Part shown: positions 35,050 through 45,296 of the stretch, piece by piece | Position numbering within the stretch: the first letter of the stretch is position 1 | Layout: each line of letters opens with the position of its first letter | Assembly (NCBI GenBank): GCA_025201765.1 | Contig: MU623362.1 | Span: 124,001 to 188,000 of the forward strand | Direction: 5' to 3' | DNA from: Daldinia sp. FL1419 | Lineage: Eukaryota; Ascomycota; Sordariomycetes; Xylariales; Hypoxylaceae | DNA length: 64,000 bases | Position numbers and translations under genes: made by a program | Notes under the pieces: generated by a model | Database searches by the model: none | What the model was told of the DNA's origin: nothing | What the model saw: the letters and a program-made list of their open reading frames with translations, nothing else

Positions 35050-38000
35050 GCTCGGTCGCTTCGAAACACAAGCCACCAAAGCTACGTTTTACTTTTTTGA
35101 TGAGAGTCGGGGTTACGAAATACAGGATTACAAAAAGGGGGTCTAGCATAAGCACGGCGGGATACCCCATTGCGGGCCAGGCAGCATTCATTTAACGGAA
35201 CAAAGGCGACGAGGGCGGCGGCAGCAGCACGTAATTTATACCATCCAACCAATCTTTTCGACGAAAATAAGACGATTCAAAAAATTATTTTATTACGGGC
35301 CTCGATCATGTTTAATGTTTAGTGGTATCGCGAGGGGCACCACGAGGATTTTTGGAGGATCCTTTTGATGAACTACATGTAGTCCGTAGACAGCTAGGTT
35401 AGTGTTTTTGTAAGAGACATCTTCGTGTATATAGATTTATGAAGTCTTGTCACCAAGGCATCAACCAATTAATTTTAACAAGTTAACTACCTAGTTAGTT
35501 AGTACTTTTTTCTGCTGTCTTATTGAATAGTGATTTGATGGGAAGTTCGATGAGATTGATTAACGCTAATAAATCATTCGGGCTTCGATTAGAATCCGGT
35601 TGCCCTCCTTGTCTACCTAGGCACCTATGTTTATCCCCCCTCCTCTGGAGATCGGGATCAACAAGCATCGGGCTGTGGGCCAACTATATCGACGATCAAT
35701 ACTCGATTTTTCCGGGTCGGTCGAACCAACCACCCCCCGACTCTTATGTGCAGTGCAGTTGGATGGATGGTGGTCTTAAGCGATCATTAGCCCCCTGCGA
35801 GTTGTTTGTCTTAAGCCCCGTCAGCCCGTTTCTCGCAGAGTCAGCCGGGGAGAGAAAGCTGGTTTTTGTTTGCTTTTTTTCTTTTTCTTTTTTTTTCCCC
35901 GACCGAACTACCCTTGTTATATTTGCTGTGTTAAGAATGCCTAGCGACGTCATAGATTGTCCTACATTCTGTATAATAGCTATAACGGTCTTGTTGCAGA
36001 TGGGGATACTGGTGGAGGGATGTCGTCGGTAGGATATTAGTGGTGTGTGGACTAACAACTAATAATATCATCATCATCATCCATCCTGAAGTAGAAGCGG
36101 CTCTCGGCTATCGTGTATATTTCGTGTATGTGCCTTAGGAAGGGTGTGGCTTATACGACGCTGCTTTGCGACGGTAGCAGTGAATGTCTTAGCCTTATAT
36201 CATTTCTATTCCAGACTCTTCGTGTTGACGTTCCTCTTTAGTCGTTGTCGCAGTATATCTAGGTACCTATCCAAGACAACCTCTAAATAAGAATTTATAC
36301 TTAGATTAAACCGTGGCGTTAGGTACAGTGCACCATTAGTGCAAAATTGATAAAACCTAAAACGAAAATGAAAATTCGTCTGATTTATAATATGTGTTAT
36401 ATTTATAGCGCATTAGTACGTTAAGACCCTTATAATTATAATATTTTTTAATAATTAATATGTTATATTTTAATAGTTATTAAAAAGTCTCCGAAACCTT
36501 ATTAAATCCACTGTAATTATAGTATATATAAATATTAAAGCCGCTATAAATATAGGGCATTTTAAGGGTAATAAAAATTTTGTAAGTACTTATTAAATGC
36601 ATTATAATTTAAATAAATAATAATATTAAATCCCTTGTAATTATAATAAATTTAGTAAAAATATTTACTATAAATATAATACTTTCCAAAGAAATATTTA
36701 TAAGGTCAATTTAAAATTAAATCTCAATTAACCAATTAACATTCTTATATTTTAATTACTATATTTATAATGCATGGTCCACTAAAAAACGCTGTAATTA
36801 TAAGGGGTCTTAACATATTAATACGCTATAAATATAGCGCATACTATAAATTGGACAAATTTTCATTTTCGTTTTAGGTTTTATCAATTTTGCACTAATG
36901 GGCCACCGTAGTTAGGGCTGAGATATTGTCCCGGCACAACAGGATAAGGTGTGCTCGAGTAAGATCATCCACATCCGCACTGCCGCGCCAACTTGTCTTG
37001 CCCCAAAAAGGTAACAAGAAAAGCAAAAGATGGCGTTCGCGTTGGAGTTTCCCCGAGAACTCTTCCTTGGCTCAATGTCTTAGCTCTTAACTATCCCCCC
37101 CTCCCCCCCCTTCCGACTTGTCTCTGCCCTGATTTAGTGTATAGGTATCATATATATACGCCTTATCTTAATTACGACCGACAGCACTAGCGAATAAGTC
37201 ACCTTAGCCAAGTACCTCGTACCCAACCTACCCAAGTTTTAGCCCTCGTGGCTTGCGGGATCTTCTTCGTAGCGTGTATCCACGGGACCCAGCTACGAGT
37301 TTTCTGGAATCTGCATCGGGCATCGAGCATATGCGGCAACGGCCGAGTTGTCAGAGTGTTTGTTTGACTTTGCTTATGGTTCTAATGCATCCGGACATTG
37401 CGCCGAGGCATACTTGCGAGTACGTAGAGCATCGTGGCGGAGGTATACGATATAAAACGGATTTCTTTATTTTGAGTTGCGTGTTATTGGTAACGCAAAA
37501 TAGCAGGCAAGAAATTTACATCGTATCATATCATGTCAAACAATCGTCACAGCTCAGATAGGGCATACGAAACTATCACCAGATAAATCAAGTCGTAGGG
37601 GTCGCCCAATACAGTTGTATGATGCACATACTACCTATCATCTTACGCACGAGTAAACAACTGCATCATAGCCAGGCGTCGTAGTTTACAAATTGGCCAG
37701 TCCGTCGGGTCTATGTGTTAGGTAGGTAGCATCACGAGGAGTAGGGATCAAAGGCGCATCTATCTTGGGAACGTATAGTATTTCGTATCCTGCTACTCAT
37801 CAATAGGCCGGCTGGTATGGCCTAGCAAAGAGCCGGCGTAGAATCTACAGCCCAAAAAAAACTCGCGAACTTTGGCGTATTATTATCTCAACATCAATCT
37901 CCTTGTCTCTGTCCATCATCTCCCTGTAGCATCTAGTATGAAGAACCAACCATATAGAACACGAGTGTTGTCGACTGCGACAAACAAATATTTACGCCTC

Positions 38001-38269
38001 CTCCGCCAGAATATGCATACGTACAATCAGTACCGCTTCCCAACACCATCCCTACCGCTAAGCCGATCCGCACACCCTAAATGATACACGAATTGAAGAT
38101 GCACCTGTAGCGCCAGCACCCGCGGCAGGAGACCATCTAGGCCTCATCCACAGGCACGGCTCTACAACTGCCACTAGCTAGGCGTCGAGGTCTACCCCTC
38201 CTGCAAAGTGCCACTTCCTACCCATTTGCCCCAACATCTTAGATGCCATAGTCAAGACTGACGCGACTC
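35050..38269. other. Intergenic region containing a MITE
   Basis: No gene is recognised. It holds the 3' flank of the wall-protein gene, a T-rich tract at about 35.87-35.90 kb, an ATC repeat at 36.07 kb, and the 583-bp MITE. A 169-codon frame at 35.5-36.0 kb has no domain and biased composition. Confidence 0.45.
36326..36908. mobile_element. Tc1/mariner-type MITE (583 bp, TA target site)
   Basis: The ends are long terminal inverted repeats. The left end reads CAGTGCACCATTAGTGC and the right end, on the other strand, CGGTGGCCCATTAGTGC; both continue with the same AAAATTGATAAAACC and then AAACGAAAATGAAAATT, and similarity extends for about 105 bases to the TTAAGACCC segment. A TA dinucleotide flanks both sides (36324-36325 and 36909-36910), as expected for Tc1/mariner/Fot1 elements, whose repeats commonly begin CAGT. 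The interior is AT-rich with several related blocks (TTAAATCC...TGTAATTATA) and has no open frame, so it is non-autonomous and probably RIP-mutated. Confidence 0.85.
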
Positions 38270-41200
38270 CTAATCGCTCAGCGCCTGCAACGCTTGATTC
38301 AGGGGCACGACCCTCAAGCTACGACCCCTTTTAAGGCCGGTGCTCACATTTGTAACCGTTGGGCTAACAGCATCGCGCCATTTACGAAAGACGCTCTTCA
38401 TATCTCGAGGGATACCCTCTAGTACAACAGTTGAAAACGGGACGAACGGCCTATCCTCCATTCCCGCCGCCAGAATACCGTACTCTTGCGCAAAGTCCAA
38501 TGCGTTATGGAACGAAGCGTATTGCGCTTGAGCCCGGGATCCTACTATGACATATAGTTCGAAGAAAGCGTCGAGTACATAAATATTCATTGGCTGTAGA
38601 TCCACCTGCGAGAACGGGGATATCTCAATAATCTAAGGGGTAGCATGCGTTAATCAAAGTTCGCGTGGCTAGCTGGGAGTACGTGCAACTTACCTGCTGC
38701 TTAGAGGCTGCGTTTGAGCAGAACAGCCTGCAACAGTATTTATCGTAATTTGGCTTGAGGCGCCAATGATCGGCAGACATCGGCTTAGATTTGACATCAA
38801 AAAGGTCCCAAAACGTTGCTGGTTCGTGACCATCCTCGATCTCCTCTATCTCACCCGAGGGCGCATAGTCCATCCCTATGAGGCGTGCACAGCTAAGCTC
38901 ATCAACTCCACTACCCTTACCCTTCCAGAGATAACATTTGCCTGCCGTCGATACGACATATGGAAATCCGGAACATAAAGCTGTAGGAGTGAAGTCAACT
39001 TCGTCGAAGACGATGTGCCCTTGGTATCGTCGTCCGCATAAAATATGGGGAGCTAATGAATCGAATTTATTACCCGAGCCTCGTTGGACGATGACTATGC
39101 CCCCCAGTGCTTGTAGAAACTCGGGGGTTTCTTTGCCTTGGCGAAATTTAATCGGCTTGCCGCCTAAAGCCCGTGCCTCGTGTGGGATGAGCTGGGTTGC
39201 ATCATCCACAACGGAACGGGGTACGTCATCTCCCACCCAGAAGTAGACCTCTGTGACTTTCTTGCCTGATTCATCCTTGAACGTATGGGAGCAGAGATAC
39301 ATTTCTCGCTCGAATAATGTCCGCTCATTGTGGGCTGCGACAGGCAATTTCTTACCATCAGCTGAGTATTGAAATAGTTGCGCACTCAATGTCTGAACTC
39401 TAGGTGGTGCTACATTTGGTCGATGCATTAGCAATTCAGCGGCATCCACATTATAGCTTTGGCGGTTACGGTCAGGGCCAAAGAAATCACCAAGCAGAGT
39501 TGAAGCTTCAAAAGACTGCTTAGTGGGTGAACGAACGGGTGAACGAACGGGTGACGATGTCCGGGGCGGCGTCCTTGGACCAGGATTGGGTAGAGGTTTT
39601 GAGGTGTCCATAGGTTCTGCCGGAAGTGGGCGAGGGGGTAGTGCTTTTTCTAATCCGTTAGGGGTTGGAACGGCGGGTAGGGGTCGTCCAATCGAAGCAG
39701 GTGTTTTTATAGGCTCTGGGGAAATGGAAGTACTAAGAACATCGTTAGAGGGTAACTTCTTCGAACCTAACGGAAGCGGGTCCGGTAATGGCATATTGGT
39801 CTTGTTCAGCGGCGGCGACTGCGGTTGCGATTTAGGTACATCCTGAACAAGAGGCTTATCAGAAGCTGGTTTTGGCTTTGCCACAGAAGGCATTTCATCA
39901 TCCCCCTTCACATCTTTCACAACCTGAGGCTCACCCATTTTCCCAACAGCTTGTGTTGTTGCATCATCCAGAAATCGTGACATTCGTCTCGCATCGAGCT
40001 TCTTTGGGGAGGGCGGTTGCGAAGTGGATTCTTTCGGCTCGTCGGATACTTTTGTCGGCGACCGTGGTCTCCTTTGGGTCGCGAAGGCGGCCACCTGTTC
40101 GTGAATCTTGTTTGAACCCGGTATTTTCGTGGCTTCTGACGCTGCAGCAATAAACGGATTTGTGAAAAGGTTAGGTGAAATAGGCTGCGGGCTTGGCTTT
40201 GCTGGCTCGACTTTTCCCACATTATTTGCCTCTGGGTTTGACGCGGAATCGAGAGACTTCTCTGGCGATGCCGGGCGTTCAGCTGGTACATTGTTAGACG
40301 GAGTTTCCTCTGATTCATGGGAGGATGCAGCCGGAGTGGAAGTTGGGGCCTTTCTCCTAGGTCCTCGAGCACGACCTTTAGTCATATGTGTTAATTTCGG
40401 TCCTGAACCAGCCTCGTTATCATTCACTTCAGAACCTTCACGCGAGTTTGAGGCTGAGATGCCTGAAGACGTTGGGGTTGCACTAGGCGGTCCCCTAGCA
40501 ATCAGACCAGCAAGAGCGGGGTTAAATCGGCCAGCTAAACCACCACCTGAAGGTTTCCCCTTTAAACGGCCGGGAACATTCGTATCCTTAGAGATCGGGA
40601 TAGGTTGAGCCGAACCTCGCCTCGGAATACTTGGAAGGTCTACTTTAGAAGTGGAACCCGCAGTTAGATCTGAATTTCCAGGACCATTAAATTTTGCTAG
40701 CTTGCTGGACAAGGAATCCTGGGTAGAATCACGCCTTGGTATTATACCTGGCTTTGGTAGATCTGCGATTGCTGCGCGTATCGATGCAGCGGCATCTTGG
40801 CCAAGCGTATTTGATCTCAGGGTATTCCGCCTAGCAATGCCTTCTGGAATTGGTGTTTCACTTGCCGTACTATCGTTCCGCGTCACGCCACGACCCTCTG
40901 CCTGCACTGCCTGGAAATCTTTCTTCTTTGATACAAGAGCCTCCTTGAATTCATCGACACGCTCCGTCTTCTGTGGACCGCCGGTAGAATTAAGGGATGC
41001 CTTTCCTTTCAGAATATTACCCTTCAGCTCATCAGGAGCAACATAGTTCTGTGTTGTTGTCTTTCGAAGTTTATTGAAGACGTTTTTAAGCTCATTTTCT
41101 GTATTTTCGTCGTTAGAAGTAACTGGTGCTTGCCTAGGTTTTAAATTCGCTCGGAAATCCATCTTGGGCGGCATCTCCGGTTTTGGTTTGCTAGCAATTG

Positions 41201-43018
41201 ACGGTGATTTCGAAAGGCTACGATCCAGACTTGGGCTCTTGATGCCCGGCGTCAAAGGACTTTGAGTATCTTTCGTGGTGCCACTATCGTCGGGGCGAAC
41301 GGTAGTACCTATATTGAGAACACCTAGACCAACCGGGGGCGGTTTTGTAGTAGTGCCAGGCGCAGAAGACCTCATAAGCCCCCCAATACTGACTTGATGC
41401 TTATGCGAAACAGTTGGCGACCTGCTTCTCTCAGTACTAGAATTCGCCGCCTTCTCAGCTTTTGCTTTTTGAAGATCTGCCATCCAAGAAGGTTGACTTT
41501 TCGAAGGACTATGCCCCCGCTTAGGAGATTCGGGTTTGTTCAGGGCCGATTCGAGCCAGCTTGACTTTGTAGGGCTCCATCTCCTGGAATCCATAGTCTT
41601 AGAAGGACTGGTAGGTGTAGCCCGACTTAACTCCTGTTCCGGTGAATTAGGCAAGGGTTTGATTTCAACTTTGAGCGGATCAGCCGGCTTCTCGGCCTCA
41701 GCCATATCCTCCTCCTGGTGTTCTCCCTCTGGACCGGGCGAAGGCTTCAGTGAAGCTTCCACAGAAGGGTCACGGATTAAACTAGTAGGTCTCGACCTGG
41801 ACCCACCGCCCGTTCTATGCGAGACAACGGGGTCTACTCGAGGTACACCAGTCGGCGAGTTAACACTCCATCTTTTGATACTGTCCGATCGTTTCATCAT
41901 GGCGCTCTGCACGAACCCACCCATCCCTTTGGTCGGCGAGCCCGATCTGTCCAATTTGGACGGTGAAGTCCGTCCTGAAGAAGGCGACATGATCGGAGAC
42001 TGTTCCAGACCACTCTCTGCCTCTAGCTGGGCATCATTGCTAGGAGGGTCTAGTTTCTGAGGGGGTGACAAAGGTAAAGGCGAGCCTAGTCGACTGTGTA
42101 CATCGGGAGAGGCGGGATGTGAGTCTGTATCTTCCTTTGCGATCTCACTGGACGGTGCACGCAACATTCCTGGAGGTTGAGCAGGCGTTAGAGAAACATC
42201 AATAGTCGGACTGTCCTCGATTTGACTCTTCCTATAAGCAGCAGAAGTAGCACCTCTATCTGCAGTTTGGCGGAACCATGAGGGGTCTTTAGAGGGCAAT
42301 GCTGAAGCAACCTGGTCTCTAGGTATGGTTTCGGTCGCCGAGGGGGTTTCAGGGGGGGTATTCCGTGCGGCGTTCTCGGCAGCAACTACGGATAGCGGCC
42401 GGGTTCGTGAACGTTCGGAGGCTTGCGAATTAGGTCGTCGTTGCCATGATAGTCCTCTAGCTCTGGTGGGAGATGTTTGGGCGGTCTGCTTGTCCTCCGA
42501 ATCGGTTGGAAATTCGTTTTCTTTAGAAGCCAAACCGGAAAAAGTTCCTGGGCTAGCCATTTCCTCAGTGTTGGAAGAAGGAAACGTTTGACTACTCGTG
42601 GGAGGTTCCAGGATTGGAGATTCGTCTAGGTTTAATCGGCCAGGAGAGGCAGGAAGGTCGACGTGGGCTGAAGGCGGTGGGGTATTTACAGGCGAGGATT
42701 TTTGAGGTGAAATAGACCGGGCACGCTCTAAGGAAAAATAATTAGTTAATTAAACCCTGCGATAGGCATAACCATGTCCAAAATCCTGCTCTAGAAATTT
42801 ATAATTTAAGAGGATGTGACATGGATGTGGAAGCGATCAATTAGACCAAGAACGGATATAATAATTGGTAATTTCATACCTGCGCGCCGAGCTTCTCGTT
42901 CTTTTCTTTCTCGTAATATTCTCTCTTCCAGTTCTCGTGAACGTGCTTCGTCTTCTTCGATTCGTCGATCACCTAACTCCTTAACCTGGAGTAGGAATTT
43001 GGATACGTCTTCAGACAT
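38270..43018 (-). CDS. DUF4045 / gelsolin-repeat protein
   Basis: Three exons, 43018-42880, 42727-38694 and 38632-38270, with introns of 152 bp (donor GTATGA, acceptor TTAG) and 61 bp (GTAAGT...TTAG), encode 1,511 aa in frame. The N-terminus is a charged helix (ELGDRRIEEDEARSRELEER) continuing across the first junction as ERARSISPQ, the usual start of the fungal DUF4045 family. The next ~1,000 residues are Ser/Pro/Lys-rich, disordered, with many SP and TP sites. The C-terminal ~350 residues have gelsolin-like folds: SAQLFQYSADGKKLPV, EVYFWVGDD, IVIVQRGSGNKFDS, CYLWKGKGSG and, across the last junction, ISPFSQVDLQPMNIYVLDAFFELYVIVG. A role on actin is suggested by the gelsolin repeats but unproven. 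The many SP/TP sites suggest kinase control. Confidence 0.93.
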
Positions 43019-43998
43019 CTTTTACTTTTTCTTTTTACCGATAAATCCAAGGATCAATGCGGATGCAGACAGTTTACGGCATAACACCCAGGGGATGGCT
43101 AGGATAGGTAGATAGGTAAGGTATTTTGTTTACACCGTTCTCTTCGGCCGCGGGCACGGGGTTCAGGTAGAGGTTGGAGAAAATAAGGAAAAACAATAAG
43201 AAAACTCGTTTCTTATTGTTTGGGTTAGCGTTCGTGATGTGCCTAATTAGGGACCAGGCCTAATAAATATCTAGGTTAAACAAGTCCAAATCGTTTATGA
43301 GGACTTTGAAGGGACTCTAATATTGAAATTTAAGGAAATCAAGTTACGAAAGTTTACGGTAAACAAGGTTGTTTAAACTAAACACTTGGACAACTGGGCA
43401 GCTGTGGAAAGGAAAGAAGTCCCCCAAAGTGGACTCTTGTTTTCTGTGGTTTCTGTGGCAGCTGTGGTTTCTCCGGCTGTCATCGTCTGAATCCCTGCAG
43501 GCCGCCGTTTCCTTGTCAACTTGTGCGATCAAATGATGCCCACCGAGTTTAATCCACAACCAATGACGGAGCCGGGTTAGTAGCCCCAGCGGAGACTAAA
43601 CGCCTGGCATCTGACTGCCCGGTGCCCGACAGCGCACCAAATGATGAAACCGCCCTAGAAACCTTATGGATATTCGTCTATTTAGGGGTTAGCGTCAATG
43701 CGCACAGCACACCACAAGCCTCCAATGTTGTTGTTTGTTACTGCTTGTTACTGCTATTATTTAGGTACTCTCTCTAGTTATTCGTAATCACTTGGAATTT
43801 CAAACATTGTAGATCAACCAAAACGTCAGCTTTTAATATCAAATCCATACTGTATTTAATAGGCAAATTGATAGAAATTGAAGTAGGTAGTCCGTTACGT
43901 CGTACTTGGTATAATTCTTATGTTGTATGCATCAACATAATGTCATGTGTTTATCGTTTATCTCTACGTCGAAGAAATTCATATGTTCCATATGTTCT
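43019..43998. other. Intergenic region
   Basis: Lies upstream of the DUF4045 gene and downstream of the ARL2-type gene, both on the minus strand. It presumably holds the DUF4045 promoter. No gene or clear motif is seen. Confidence 0.4.
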
Positions 43999-44852
43999 TC
44001 AATACAAGAACAATCTCGCTTTAGCATCCTCAACAACCCAGGCTAGTCCCTCCTTCAGATTCGCCCCCGTCATGGCGCTGCATCGCAGGATATGCCACCG
44101 ATGTGTTCGAATTGCTTCGAGTTGAAGCCCCTCTAAGATCTCAGTCTCATCCATACAACCTTGCACGTCGGTCTTGTTGGCGAAGACTAGTAAACTTGCT
44201 CCCGAAAGACGCTATATATGTCACGTTTCTGTTAGCCATATTCGCTTCTATAAAATCAACCCATAGGGCAACGACGAGGACAGATATGCGAACCTCTTCT
44301 TGTAATAGTCCATGAAGCTCTTCCCGGCAGTCGTCTATTCGTAGTCGGTCTGTCGCATCGACGACCCATATAAGGGCATCCGTCTTCTCAAAGTAGTTAC
44401 GCCAGTATGATCGCAGCGTCTTCTGGCCACCAACATCCCCTATTTTCCATTCAATTACCAGCCCGTTAGCCTCCCCACGCATTCTCGTCATCGGCCATTA
44501 GCCGATCAGTGCTTAGCTCAACTCACATATGTTTAGTTTATACCTATCACAAGGTCAATGTTATTCACCGTGATAATCAATGAGACAAAGTGAAAGAAAA
44601 AGGACTGGTGCTCACCCCTCATAATCGATTGTTTTGATAATGAAGCCCAACGTCGGGCTAACCGTATTCACATCTTCATTCATTATTTTCTTTACGATAG
44701 TAGTCTTGCCCGCATTGTCTAGGCCCCTATTTCGTTAATTCTTAGCCCAACTAACCCACTTCAAATTTACGGGGTCAGGAAATTCAAACTTACAGCATAA
44801 GGATCCTCATCTCCTTATCCTTTAACCGTGCCTTTCGAAGAATGGACAACAT
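43999..44852 (-). CDS. ARL2: ARL2-type small GTPase (Arf family), atypical interswitch
   Basis: Four exons, 44852-44794, 44726-44616, 44483-44294 and 44211-43999, join in frame to 190 aa. The N-terminus MLSILRKARLKDKEMRILML is the Arf/Arl2 amphipathic helix and first strand. GLDNAGKT (P-loop, 21-28), TVSPTLGF (switch I), DVGGQKTLRSYWRNYFEKTD (switch II, from 73) and NKTD (132-135) are all present, followed by CSAMTGANLKEG. It matches Arl2 (Cin4/Alp41), which works with tubulin-folding cofactors to make alpha/beta-tubulin dimers. Odd points: the segment before DVGGQ reads GLVIEWKIG, so the nearly universal Trp of WDVGGQ is Gly72, with about 6 extra residues; the exon 3 donor is GTTCGC, not a normal consensus. 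The 3' end of intron 2 is my best choice (branch GCTAAT, acceptor GACGAG) and is the least certain junction. Confidence 0.85.
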
Positions 44853-45296
44853 GTTTACCGGGCCTATTAAGAGGATATGTGTTTAGTGTCGTACAAATTC
44901 GCAACCAATTTTTCGTCTGATTTAGAAACCACGAAGAGATGATGTTAGCAATAGACTGTATTTCGGAGACGGTCAAATTCTTATTTAGACTATCATTTAA
45001 TTTGTTGCCTATTTTCACGTGATGCATTCGACTCGATTTAACTCACATCGTAAGAGGTAGACAGACACCTACGTTTTATTCTCAATCAAGTCAATAACAG
45101 GTTTTCGGCATTTAAAAATAAGAACCCCTAGGCACATCACATTTGACTCTAAATAAAGTCATACCAATCGTAACAATAAAGAATTGTTTTAAAAAGATAC
45201 TGTCTATCGATACTAACGCCAAGAAAAGGTACTATCCATCCAATGGTGTCTGGACCTCATTTAGGTACTTGGGCAGGTAACCAGCTAGGTACCTAC
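44853..45296. other. Intergenic region
   Basis: A 444-bp spacer between the ARL2-type start and the DUF2235 stop; presumably the ARL2 promoter. It ends in the tract GGTACCTACC at about 45.29 kb. No gene. Confidence 0.4.

Noticed and set aside
35523..36032. 169-codon open frame on the plus strand
   Set aside because: No domain, composition without coding character, and a T-rich tract coding for a run of Phe. Probably chance.
38270..38605. Separate 111-aa gene downstream of the DUF4045 frame
   Set aside because: It is the last exon of the DUF4045/gelsolin gene, joined through a 61-bp intron.
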